From positions 62,001 to 126,000 of the forward strand of contig WION01000017.1 in the NCBI GenBank assembly GCA_015039365.1: a DNA stretch of 64,000 bases. Direction: 5' to 3'. Shown one piece after another: positions 33,035 to 44,291 of this stretch (position 1 is the stretch's first letter; each line of letters starts with the position of its first letter). Position numbers and translations under genes: made by a program. The DNA comes from Amanita rubescens. Lineage: Eukaryota > Basidiomycota > Agaricomycetes > Agaricales > Amanitaceae. Under the pieces are notes generated by a model. That model did no database searches. It was not told where the DNA came from and saw only the letters and a list, made by a program, of their open reading frames with translations.

Positions 33035-34240
33035 GTTTAATGCTGTGAGTAATAAACGGGTGATGGAGACGCGTACCTGCCTATAGCATTCGGCACACTA
33101 GATGCGTTTATGGTTGGTTGGTTTGATTGATTGGTTGGTTGGTTGATGGTTGGTTGGTTGATGGTTGGTTGGTTTTATGGTTGGTTTTATGGTTGGTTGG
33201 TTTACGCATCAAGCGTCCAGCCTGGCCGGATACAGTGTGGATTAGGTGGCTTGCAACTGGCTGATGGGAGGGGAAGCAACGTATCGGGACAGCAGGCCTA
33301 GCCCCTGCATAGGGTGAGCAATGAACAGGTGATGAAGACACGTACTTGCTTACGACGTATTTTGAACGGTACCGCGTTTTTCTGGCCAATGCATCAGCTG
33401 TCCGGCCTGGCCGGACACGGTGTAGACTGCAGTGACGTATTGGGACAACGGGTCCCTGCACAGTATGAGCAATGAATGGGCGATGAGGACATACTACGCA
33501 CTTGCCTATGACGGTACCCTATGGCCAACGCATCAGCTGTCCGGCCTGGCCGGATACGGTGTAGGCTGCAGTGACAACAGACATAGTCCCTGCAATGAGA
33601 ACATATTATGCACTTGCCTATGACATATTTTGAGCGTACAATCATGGTGGCGTGAAACCACGGAGAGAATAGATGTTATAACTCCGACTGACGAACTCGC
33701 GCGGCGCGGAACAGTGTTTGTGGGGCAAATAGCCGGGAAAGGAAAGTTCACGTGGCGCTATTTGCCCCACAAACACTGTTCCGCGCCGTGCAAGTTCATC
33801 AGTCGGAGTTGTAACATCTATTCGCTCCGTGGTTTCACACCACCTTGATCACACTCAAAAATATGTCATAGGCAAGTGCGTAATATGTTCTCATTGCAGG
33901 GACTATGTCTGTTGTCACTGCAGCCTACACCGTATCCGGCCAGGCCGGACAGCTGATGCGTTGGCCATAAACAGGCAAGTACGTGTCTTCATCGCCTGTT
34001 CATTACCCACCTTATGCAGGGACTAGGCCTGCTGTGTCGCAGCCCCTGCCATCAGCCAGTCGCAAATCACCCAATCCACGTCGTATCCGGCCAGGCCGGA
34101 CGCTTGACGCGCAAGCCATAAACCAACCAACCAACCAAACCAACCATAACCATAACCATAACCAACCATAGACGCATGCGATGCACCGAATGCTATAGGC
34201 AAGTACGCGTCTCCATCGCCTGTTCATCATTCAATGCCTG
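33035..34240. repeat. 1.2-kb foldback palindrome built from satellite cores and a hairpin
   Basis: The left half and the reverse complement of the right half align over most of their length. Outer ends match (GCCTATAGCATTCGGC at 33081; GCCGAATGCTATAGGC-like at 34183). Next inward are (TTGG)n runs on one side and (CCAA)n on the other, two GGCCAGGCCGGA satellite cores per arm, and in the centre a hairpin with TTTGTGGGGCAAATAG and CTATTTGCCCCACAAA. Arms differ by scattered substitutions and indels, so it is older than the 47.7-52.5 kb palindrome. No protein is encoded. Confidence 0.8.
33645..33846. mobile_element. ~200-bp hairpin MITE-like element
   Basis: The arms GGTGGCGTGAAACCACGGAG and its mirror CTCCGTGGTTTCACACCACC continue through AACTCCGACTGA..GAACT and CGCGGAACAGTGTTTGTGGG. 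The loop is about 15-20 bp. It is related to 42043-42180 and to half-copies at 19790 and 32095. Confidence 0.7.
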
Positions 34241-35085
34241 ATACAGGTCCCGCCCACAGCCCCACATCGATGCACATGGCTGCTGCCTGCATTATGACTG
34301 TCAACTTGACACTGCGTAATACCACTGCTTTATTACCCTCCATTGCGGAACGGTGAATACTATACGGGCCATTCGTTCAGGCTAGCGATTGACGCTGTGA
34401 TAAATCATCCGTACAAAAATGTATTCCAGTGTTATTCCAGTGTTACTTTTCACGTACGTGTAGAATAATGATAATGATAACGATAAAATATGCACGTATG
34501 CCTTACCTTTGAGCATCCGACTGAGCATTGAGGTAAAGGTCGTCACGGTAGGTCTCTCAGGCCTCTATTAACAAATGTTGCGGTATACCCTGTCTCGCGT
34601 TTGCGCCAGGATCGTTCTGGTCGCCCCGAGAATTACCGCTTAGCGGGCAGAGCAATATACGGGTACGGGGCAACGTAATATATGCCCTGCGGGCAATTTG
34701 GTCAGATTTCGTTCGTTTTTTCAATTGATCAATTTATTAACATCGAACATCGATATCAACAACTCCACGGAGGTCCAGCTCAAGGCGGGCGTGGGCTCCG
34801 TGAATGGCACGAGAGCATGCTATTTTCCCCGCAACGATGCGCTACCTCTGAGTTGAGTTAAGTTCCGCTAACGCTTACACTGAGTGTCCGGCATGTGCAG
34901 TCAACAACAATATTCCTTGCATTCCCGTGAAGTTTTTCAGTCTTCTAGCATATAAGAGACATCCTATCATCAATGCTCTCTCCCTACCTTTCCGTTCACC
35001 CTGCCCACAACCAACCAACCAAACCAACCAAACCAACAACCAACCAACCAATCGACCAAACCAAACCACCAAAGTCTGCCCCACC
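34241..35085. other. intergenic; 5' leader of the 860-aa gene at its end
   Basis: No gene is recognised in 34241-34950. A (CCAA)n/(CCAAA)n run at about 35010-35070 ends within 20 bp of the next start codon. Confidence 0.5.
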
Positions 35086-37775
35086 ATGTACAACAACAAT
35101 GAACAGGGAACCCCCGTCAATCTTACTGTCGCTCAGTGGATTCAACGCCACCAAGAGATCAGCAATACCCCCGTACATGGCGCGCATGAACCACTGCCAG
35201 CATTTCGTGCCGTAGAGTGGGCTCTCACCGGCTATGATCGAGCAACCAATGAACAAGCCAGAATCGAGGCGCTGCGTAACCGACCAATGGCCGATGCCCC
35301 TATGCCATATATACGACGAGATTACGATTCCCTTATCGGCTTTACGTCTCACATCCCTGCGAGATCCTCTTTGTTCTTATATGTAAGGCCAAATGCAACA
35401 CAAGCACTCACTGAAAGGCTCAAAATTAAAGTGCCATTTTGGATCAATAACGAGGTGAGTTTTCATCCCATTCAATCACATTATTTAATCCCAACACATC
35501 ACTTAAGGAGGTCATGCTGGATCCTTCCACCGTCCCAAATACACTGCTTGCCCGCAGGGGTGTACGGCATCAAATTCGAGTGTTCTTTCCAGGGCTAAAA
35601 AACGCAGAACGAACGAGCTCTACTCTCACAACTGAGGAGTCGGCCATCTTCTATGATACAGGGCTCCGTCCTGCCATCGCGTTGGTAGCATCAACCACCG
35701 TCCACGATTGGCCCCCTTCATATGTAACAGAGACCTTCCGCTCATCTAACGAAAGAGGACATTTCACAGAGTCCACTCGTGTCGTCTGTGCAGACGACAT
35801 CCAAAACTTCTCAGAAGCCTTGAAGGTCAACATGAACGATGTCCCTTGGGGCAACAACTTGGTATTTGGTACGGAGATACGTGGGGTCAAAAACGATACG
35901 GAACACCAACCAAGGGTCGACGATGCCGTTCGGAAATGCTTGGACCATCTGTTAGACCAGGTCAAATACCCACACGAGGAACTGACCGGCACCTGGTTCA
36001 TCGATGTAGCCGTTGAGCTCATAATCTCGGGCAAGGCGGTGGTCTGGAGAGGAGACAGCTATGCAGTCATCATGCAGCGGTTATTTCACATCCCAGAACG
36101 GGCGGTTGAGCGTGTTTCTAGCAGCAGAAACAATTTTGAGAAGGACGTATCACAACATCTCACGGAGGTTGCGGGCTTTCGTGCGCACTTTTCGAAACCG
36201 GCAGGGCCATTTGAGGTGTCCTATATGCAAGCATACACGACGGATAAGTCTCTTACCTATCACCCAACCGCCCACCACTTTGCAAAGTTTCTGACGGGGC
36301 AGGCTGCAATGGATCCTAAGAACGACTATACGACCAAGCTCCTTGCAGCTTACGAGGCGGCAAGCGAAAAAAATGATGTGGCCGCTCGCCTGGAAGTGCG
36401 AGTGCCGATCTCAAAGGCAGCAGACGTTCTCCAAAGGTTTACGCAAGATGTATTGATGAGCACCATCCTCATCTTTCCCAGACAACTCTGGTGGTAAGTA
36501 AACGTGTCATTCAGTTATCAACGACCGACAGGCTAAAAGATAAACAGGAACGTTAGAATCGTCAGACTAGAGGCTGCCCATATCGTCCTCTTTTACCTGA
36601 ATTCCCTGGCACGAAGGGAACGCTGCAGGCCATCGACACTCTCTACATATGCAGCCCTTGTCTGGCTGATAAATGGGCTTCACAATCGACCGCCGACCGA
36701 TCAAAGTGGTCGCGCCGTCGCAAGAATTGCTCTTCCCCTAACATCGGACCTGGACCACGCAGACAGACTTTTTTTTGGTATTGACAACGATCCAGAGGAA
36801 GAGACAGCGGTGCCGTTCTGTCCCGGAGGAATGATGTTCTTACGGAGGATGGTTTTCCCCCCAGAGGCAGATTCTGCAAGGCTTGTGGTGATTGCCAATC
36901 GCACATTACCTGATGTCGTATTCAAGCATATGTTTGGGATGGTAATGGTAGACCTGCGACGAGAAATGGACCCGTGCTTTCGAATACAGAACAAGCCAAC
37001 ACGACCCCCCAAAAGATATACCGTGTCAAGGAAAATGTCAACACTACGTAATCCACCAGAGGGCGAACAAGAAGAGCCGCCTGAGTCCTTTGCAGATTTA
37101 CATGATGTTGCTCTGGTTCAAGGTCCGCAGGTTGAATGGGGGCCAGACATGGAACAGATGCATGAACCACTCTCGGATGATGAAGACGTTCGTGTTGCTC
37201 ATCAGGCACTGGAAATTTGGAGGCAATTTGCCTCTGATGTCATTCAGAAGATCGGAAATCCTTCGGGGAAAGCGCGTACTCAGGAGGAAAGCTATTGTAT
37301 TTTGCCTCCATGTGTACGAATGGACGTTACAGTGGAAGGCCTCAAAAACCCGAATCTTGCCAAGATCTTTCGGGTTGTTTTTGTCAAACGTGTCACTAAT
37401 GAAGGCTGGACGACGACCTTTGACAACCTTTTCCCCTCGTCAAATCACACATTGCCAGCTTCGCATCAGCAATATGCTCAAATGCGTTACTACGGGGATT
37501 GGGTGCGTCTCATGCATTCGATCGATCCCTACGACATTTCAGCAGTGCGACGTGCTGTCAAGGCCGAATTTAACAAATTGGCCTGGGCACCTGCTGCTCA
37601 AGCCGATCGTGTTTGGATTTATAAACAGGCTGATGGCCTGACTGCGTTCCCTGCTGGCAGTGGGGTTTCCCATGCACCACGCATCGTCTGGAATCCAAAG
37701 CGGAAGGATCTGCGGCCCGTATTTTTGCCACCCGTGTTGGAAATGCAGGAAGAGGAGGAAGAGGCGGAGCAATAG
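35086..37775 (+). CDS. unknown 860-aa protein, intact three-exon gene
   Basis: The start ATG at 35086 has the strong context CCACC. Exons are 35086-35454, 35508-36493 and 36548-37775; introns of 53 and 54 bp keep phase (phase 0, then phase 2 in a TG|G Trp codon). No signal peptide, membrane segment or known catalytic motif is seen. Recognisable blocks are AVEWALTGYDRA, VVWRGDSYAVIMQRLF, RLEAAHIVLFYLNSLARRER and FCPGGMMFLRRMVFPPE. The tail is acidic (MQEEEEEAEQ). It is uninterrupted, whereas neighbouring repeats are decayed, so it may be under selection or young. It ends 231 bp from the 38007 element but outside its terminal repeats. The family is not recognised; a TE-associated origin is possible. 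Confidence 0.75.
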
Positions 37776-38006
37776 GGATTGAGTAATATCATCGCTACAG
37801 TAAGGTATTAGTTAGTTAAGGTATTAGTTTGAATGAGATTTCGTCAAACGAACTTGGCTTTAGCGGGCGCTCAAGTGACTGTCTCCCGCAGTATGCAGAT
37901 GCAGCAGCCGTTTCGTCAGGACAAGCATCACCCGCAACTCACAGGGCGTCCGGCCAAGCGCTGCGACACATTGCTACAGGTGAGCTGTTATTGATGACGC
38001 GTCACG

Positions 38007-41000
38007 CTCAGTAAAATCAAATAGTCAAAAACCAGTCGACTACAGTCGGGCGGAGTCGGGGGTAGTCAGGGGTAGTCAGGGCATAGTCTAAGTTTTGCGA
38101 TTTGTGACTGTACATTGACCACCACTGTCAGACTTTAGTCGTGTCTAGTCACGATATTCAGACAAGTTGAACATAGGTTGGTTTAGTCAATGCTAGTCTT
38201 ACCATAGTCTGTTGTAGTCATATTCTAGTTTCCTGGTTGTGTTTTAGTCTTACTTAGTCATTGATAGTCAAAGTCCAGTCAAAGTCCAGTCATACGTAGG
38301 TACAGAATAATATTAAAAAAAGATTACAGGTAAAAAAGAATGGCCGGCTCAGGCTGCCTTGGGTTTCTTCTCATTTATAATCTGTAGCGGGAGGTTAGAG
38401 GTCTACGCCACTCCAAAGGACGGTACTTGCCGATTCCGCAGTCTTCCTCATTCCTGCGATGAGCGCGTCGAGATCTGCTGGTGTTTTCTCATTGAGAGCT
38501 GACTGGACAAGGCTAGTGAGATCTATTCTTTTTGGGTTCGATTTGTAGGTCCCCAGTTTGTGGGATTTTATCAGCGAGCAGATATCTGTCTTATTTAAAG
38601 GCTGCAAATAATGTCATTGAAGTATTCGTGGAGGATTGCTAAACTTACCTTGAGTATGAGTTCAAGTGCGTCGTAGTTTTCATTGGATTGTCCTTCGACA
38701 TCTCCCACAGCCGGTTCAACAGTCTTTGTGCTAGCATTGGTGCCGGCGGTGGTTGCCTGGGTGGAGGGTGTAGCAGCCTGGGTGCCAGCACGTAAATCTG
38801 CTGAATCCGTGTCGGCAGTTGCTTTCCCCTTCCCCTTTTCATTCCGCTACAGGAGAAAGTTAATGTTGATGAAGCCGATACGTGAATTTAACTTATGCCA
38901 CTTGCCTTCGTCCACAACTCCCAAAGCCTATCCGTTATTAAGGAAATGTATGTATCGCTTAAGTATGTAAGCGGCGGGATGTTCTTCTGTCTCCTCGCTG
39001 CTTCTTCATCGCAACAGAGTGTGCGCGCAACTTGCGCGGTCTTGATCATGGCTGCTATAAGTCGACGAGCCACTTCGGGCGACCCGACATCCTCCCACGT
39101 TTGAAGCACCCTACTCCAACGGTTACTGAACTGGGCGTGACCCCAGTTTGTGCCCATGTTGTCTTCATCAAAGCTGCCGGAATTCGGGTTGGCTGTCTCT
39201 AGGACTTGTAGGAAACCCTTCACCATTTCTGAGGGTGGGGAACCAGACGGTGGGGAATCATGTAAGGAAACAAGGAGATACATCCCGGATTTGCATTCGG
39301 AGTATGTCGTGTTGAAAATCCCTTCGTATTAGTCAGTCTGAGTATTCAGTTTTCAATCAATCACTCACGAAGAAGGTTGTCGTGTGTTGCGCTGACTTGA
39401 ATATACGAGGTGTCAATGATTCCAGCACCGCCGTCTTCACGAGTCTGTCCACCACTGTCCTCGGTATCGTCTTTGTCGCGCAGAGCCGCTTCAGAAGGTG
39501 GTGATGTCACACCACTGTTGCCTCTTTGTGAAGAGGATGGGGTCGTCTGTTTGTAGGATGTGGGTTTCTTTTGCGGAACAACTGGCGCAAACATCTCCAG
39601 AGGACTTGCTTTGTCATTTAATACTGCCGAAGCAACATTATCATAAGTACGATCGGCAAATATGACGCAAACATACGTGTTGGAAGCCCCGAGGCCTTGG
39701 TCATCCTAGGCCGTTTCTCAGCTGACTGTCCTCCCGATAGCGCTCGAGGCCGCTTATTCGATTGCCCACCATCTCCACCATTGTCACTCTCGTCTTCTTC
39801 GCCCATGTCGTCATCATCATCACCGCCGCCGTCGCCGCCGCCACCCTTCTTCTTGTTCTTATACCGTAAAGCCGCTTGAAGCAGGTGTTTTGCCTTCCAA
39901 TGCTCGGCGCAAAGCGCAACGAGCGGGTGCTGCCGCTCTAGCTGCAGTATGGCAGCTGTCCACTGTGTGGAGTTGTTCATTTGGAAGTGCGCAGCGAGAC
40001 TTGCTCCTTTCGCAAAATAGGCTGGTTTGAGGGGTAGAAGGATGGATTTGATAATCGATCGAGCCGATCCACAGATGAGTTGATAAATGCCTTGTTCAAT
40101 TGTCGAACCATCTCTATTTCGAAGCGCGAACTTCATGCTTGGATGGCTGGGATTGGGACCTGTCATCTTGACATTGGGATCAGCCTTAGAGTCGCTAAAT
40201 GTCCACAGTACATCCTTAGGGATATCGTCAGGGCGCTGTGATAAATTGCCATATATAGTCATTGAAGACGTTGGAAGGAGGGATGATGGATCGGACATTG
40301 GGGTGCCTGGGCCGGTTCCCACTCTGGTATACTATTGATTAACGACGCATTCCAAAGAACCATTTGACTTACTCACCCTTTTAATATCATATCATGCATT
40401 AGATGACTTGTTTGCTTCCACGCAGACATGGCCTCCTGTATATATTGCATATTCATGTCCCTCAAGTTGTTGCATTCATTTAGCAGTTGTGCAACGCTTG
40501 GGATCCAAAGAAGATCTTCGAGCGGTGCACGGCACAATGCCTCCACGCCAAAATATTCCTGACTCGGAGGTGCATCTAATGACGCTGGTGAATATGAGCC
40601 AAATTGCGGAACTCAATTCGCTTGTGATGGAGGTGGGAGCGAACCTGAAGAGCTCCGTGGCCATGGCGAGGGACTCTGTGGCTGGGATGAGTCGCTGGTA
40701 CGGTCTGAGAAACGAGAGATACGGCGAAGCTGAGGCTGACCGCAAGGTAAACTTGGCGTAGGAGCTCGAGCCAGAGCTTCGCGTTCACGCATGTGGCGCT
40801 CCCGGTCTTGTGTGAGCAGCGCATAGGTGGGGAGAAGCTGCGTTGCCGACAGTGAAACTGAGGAATGTCGGGAACTGGCCACTGAATGAGACCTTCGTGT
40901 TTCAAGAGTATGGTGTCCCGGGCTTGGTTGGGAGGAAGGTGGAATGTTTAGTGAGGAAGAAGACACTTGAGTATTGTTGAAACTGGGCTCTTCATCAAAT

Positions 41001-41436
41001 TCGTTGTCGGGCGACGACTGCATTTCGATGAGCGCGCTTGGGTCAAACCAAATTGAACTTTGGATTTCAACTTATGTAATAGACGCATATTATTGATGCA
41101 TATTGGCGGTGTCCGTGTGGCTGAGAAATGTGGCAAGTTGCAGCTGGGAAGACCCCAGGGTGGTGGGTGGAGGCCATTCGGGGATATTGTATGACCATAC
41201 CGGGAGTGCTGTTTCGCTGAGCAACGCAAATGGGACTGCAAAATATGACTGGAAGACTGGGACATAACTATACTATGACAGACTGTACTCGACTATTGTG
41301 CGACTAGCTTTGACTAAGGTAGCACGCACGTTAAGTCACAAATTGCAAAACTTAGACTATACCCCGACTACCTCTGACTACTCCCGACTGCCCCCGACCA
41401 TTGTCGACTACCTTTTGACTATTTGATTTTACTGAG
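38007..41436. mobile_element. 3.43-kb TIR element of the CTCAGTAAAA/AGTC family, carrying one gene
   Basis: The left end CTCAGTAAAATCAAATAGTC is the exact reverse complement of the right end GACTATTTGATTTTACTGAG. About 300 bp of AGTC-rich sequence follows inside the left end (e.g. GTAGTCAGGGGTAGTCAGGG, CATAGTCTAAGTTTTGC). About 160 bp of mirror GACT-rich sequence lies inside the right end (GCAAAACTTAGACTATACCC). The space between is filled by one minus-strand gene (38395-41023). GATGACG follows the right end (41437-41443) and also occurs at 37993-37999, seven bases outside the left TIR, a possible 7-bp target duplication with an offset. The first ten bases of the TIR match the 24251 MITE. Confidence 0.8.
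38395..41023 (-). CDS. element-encoded unknown protein, six exons, one in-frame TGA
   Basis: Exons 41023-40377, 40323-39677, 39623-39369, 39321-38906, 38846-38649 and 38601-38395 fit in phase throughout and give a 789-codon frame. The intron after exon 4 is GC-AG with the textbook donor AAG|GCAAGT. Features: a Ser/Pro-rich start with DRERHMREREA; LLNECNNLRDMNMQYIQEAM; a conserved-looking block DPNVKMTGPNPSHPSMKFAL...LICGSARSIIKSILLPLKP; a Gly/Asp-rich acidic stretch followed by NKRPRAL..EKRPRM (possible nuclear signal); and a helical C-terminal half. Codon 137 is TGA (40615-40613) in an otherwise open exon, so this copy may be dead, or a ~98-bp intron (from GTACCAGCG) removes it. No DDE, reverse transcriptase or helicase motif is recognised. 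Filling the element end to end makes it the candidate mobility protein, by position only. Confidence 0.65.
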
Positions 41437-41639
41437 GATGACGTACAACGCATCCAGCCAGAACGTTTGAAGAAAGTAACGGTAACGGTTTTAAACTGTT
41501 AAACTGTTATTTATTGATCTCCACTTCAAGCGCGCACATCAATGGGTAGAAAACCTCATCTATAAACTAACTAACTAACTAACTAATTAACTAACTACAG
41601 GCACGGCTGCCTGACAGATGATAGGGCTTAGCGCTGTGA

Positions 41640-42260
41640 GGAATGGACAGGTGATGAGAACGTACATACCTATGACTTATTTTTGAGCCATACCGCACTA
41701 CCGTCGTGCGTTAGAATTTACGGCCTACTCATTGGCTGTCCAGCCCGGCCGGATATGGTATAGACCTGCGACTGAGGGGTGGCGACATATAGGGACAATG
41801 GGCCTAGTCCCTGTGTGTGTTTGAGCAAACATTAATGAACGGGAGACGAGACGAGGAGATACGCACTTGCCTGTTTTGAACAGTACCTATGCGCCTGTCG
41901 GATACGGTGCGAGTGGACATGGCAGTGCATATCAGGCATGGACTAAGATACATTATGTAACTGAGCGTGCACTGGCGTTTATTGTACTTGCCTGCGCTAA
42001 CATAAAGATGATGCATTGATGATGGTGGGTAGGAAGCACGGCGAATGCTTGTTTCAACTCCGACTGCCGCCCGGCGCGAAACAGTATTTGTGGGACAAAG
42101 AAAGGAAAATGCACGTGGTGCTGTTTGTCCCACAAATACTGTTTCGCGCTGGGCAAGTTCAGCAGTCTGAGTTGTAACGGCCCTTTATCCCTACCACTAT
42201 CGTAAAAACATAAGCAATGTAAAACACACATAACACACATAATGCAGTCGCGTGTGTCCT
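41640..42260. repeat. degenerate satellite/foldback copy with central hairpin
   Basis: Holds a mutated core (TGTCCAGCCCGGCCGGATA, about 41750), text similar to the left half of the 33.0-34.2 kb foldback, and the hairpin at 42043-42180. An (AACT)n run precedes it at 41565-41600. Confidence 0.65.
42043..42180. mobile_element. ~140-bp hairpin MITE-like element
   Basis: CAACTCCGACTGCCG..GCGCGAAACAGTATTTGTGG pairs with CCACAAATACTGTTTCGCGC..AGCAGTCTGAGTTGTAAC across a short loop. Same family as 33645-33846. Confidence 0.75.
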
Positions 42261-43487
42261 CATCGCTCGTTCATCACTCACTCTACGCATGTCTCGATAG
42301 GGTATCCAATAGTAGCAGCAACCCAAACCCAACCCAAATAACTCCTTGCTCCGCATGTACGCTGAAAGCCGTCAAGCGTTCTTCCCTTTCATAGCTAGTA
42401 GCGCTTTCAGATATGGCATCATTAGGTGCTTCTAATTCACGCGGAATTGTTGACGAGCAACCAACCACCAGTAGTTAGCAGGAGCGGGGTCTGACGCCTT
42501 GTCTTCTTCCACTTCATCTGGTTAGTGCGAGGTGGTCCAAGGCCTCACTACTGTCGGCAAGTTCTGGTTTGGGAATTTCATGCCTTGCTCAACTGACAAT
42601 GGCCTGCGCTGACTATCCCTGGCTCGACCCAATGCTTGGCATGTTGTAGCCATTGTTGGAATATTTCGGGCCGTGCCGAGCGCGCCGCTCGCTTTCCCCA
42701 TTTGGTACATCCGCATGGCATCCACATTGCACAATCTACCTACGTATATAGCCCGTAAATACCCTGTATCCCCCATCCGTTTGCCCCAATGTCCACCGGG
42801 GCCCAAACTGACCCCTCTTTGTCGTTGTGACGCCGTCGGGATTTCCAACAGCCATGACCTTCCATCGTAGCAACCCAACCCAACCCAACCCAACCTAATA
42901 TACATATCCAAACATTGCTTCAAAGGTGCTGCTTTTCAGGTTTGACTGACGAAGAAGCGTGGAGCATTCTGCGAGCAGTCCTCCCCGTGCTGGAAAGGGA
43001 GGAAGGGGCGCGCGTACCGGTAATATCGAACCCTAATACCGAAGGTTGCGATCGCCGTGAACATAAAAGCTTCACGCTTTATAGTTTTATACCATCTCTC
43101 GGGTCGCATCCTCGGTGTCGCTTGCACGAAAACTATATTCTGTAAAACTTGCACATGCTGGTAGTAGATGGTGGTTGCGAAAGGCAGAGGTCACGGTAGT
43201 CATGTCGATAGCTGTGGAAACGAACCCGGGACGGACATATTAGAAGAGACCGACTTCGTTAAATAGATCTGTCGATGTGAACGAAAGATGGCAACGTTTG
43301 GAAGACATCGATAGCAAGAAACAGTATGAAACTATGTGCGCGCTTGTGATAGAAGGCATGTGGTGGAGACTAGATAGTATTTGGTAAAATTAGAACGACA
43401 GTTTCACGATGAACAGCCATGATGAGTCACTCTGTAATTTCTGCATAAAACTGGACTTTGTCCGATACGGTCCATACCCTCCTACCC
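42261..43487. other. intergenic, nothing recognised apart from a CAACC run
   Basis: A (CAACC)n run at 42868-42894 is the only repeat. Open frames of up to 133 codons carry no motif that I can support. Confidence 0.4.
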
Positions 43488-44291
43488 TTACTTCTCTGAG
43501 CTGCTCTCGACCGCCCGACCCCCTCTCCCCGACATATCACTCAACTCTTTCTCTAGCCCTCGAAACTCCTCTTCCAGCACTTTCGCATTGTTACACTGCG
43601 ACGCACCATCAAAATCAATCAGCGTCGCTTGATCGTCGTGGATAAGAAAATTATGTTTGTTGATGTCGCCATGCTTGATGCTCAATCGGTGTAATTTCGA
43701 CAGCGCTTGCTGACACAGAGCCAAATCCTCTGGCGTAGCGTGCCGGTAGTCAGTGATACGCTCCATCGCGAAGCCAATAACTCGACCTTCCTCGGTTAAG
43801 TGCCCGAGAAACTGGGGGCCGATTTGGTGGTTTTGGATCCATTGGTATGCAGAAGTTTCGGAATCGAGGTAAGGTATTTCCCAATGGAATCGAGCAAATT
43901 TGACTACGATGGGTAGGTCAAAATGGGGAGTGCTGGCTTCGTAAACATTGGACCGGAGTTTATGTCCCATGTGAAGGTCTAGGTGGTCGATTTGGAGGGG
44001 ATGCCAGAGGTGTGAAATACTTGGGAGTTCGACTTTCGTGACCTCGGAAAAGTGGGGGCAGCCATCTGCGCAATTCCAAGATATACGTCCGGTATTCCAG
44101 TCACCAGGCGGAAGAGGGGGTAGGATGGAGATTAAGGAGGGCTCGAAGCACATATCGTCGGCACTATACAATTTCGCATCGATGGTAAGATATTTGACGA
44201 ATTTACCATCGACCAGAATGCGAAACTGGCTTTCGTCTAAAGGGTCGACGCTGGCCTGGAGCAATTTGATGTCGTAGACAGCGTCTCCCAT
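43488..44291 (-). CDS. protein-kinase-like (APH/RIO-fold type) protein
   Basis: A kinase-like small-molecule or protein phosphotransferase. The catalytic loop KHGDINKHNFLI has the HGDxNxxN pattern of aminoglycoside-phosphotransferase-like kinases, and LIDFDGA stands for the metal-binding DFG. Upstream, VVKFARF supplies the likely ATP-binding Lys. ERVIGFAMERI-type hinge and LSKLHRLSIKHGD are typical of fungal proteins of this group, which have an N-terminal region with LYSADDMCFEP and ILPPLPPGDWN. The first ATG in frame is 44291 (MGDAVYDIKLL, 267 aa). The frame stays open upstream with TTTLFVRNA, which looks homologous, so a short 5' exon is probably missed. Substrate unknown. Confidence 0.75.
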   Translation of the reverse strand: MGDAVYDIKLLQASVDPLDESQFRILVDGKFVKYLTIDAKLYSADDMCFEPSLISILPPLPPGDWNTGRISWNCADGCPHFSEVTKVELPSISHLWHPLQIDHLDLHMGHKLRSNVYEASTPHFDLPIVVKFARFHWEIPYLDSETSAYQWIQNHQIGPQFLGHLTEEGRVIGFAMERITDYRHATPEDLALCQQALSKLHRLSIKHGDINKHNFLIHDDQATLIDFDGASQCNNAKVLEEEFRGLEKELSDMSGRGGRAVESSSEK

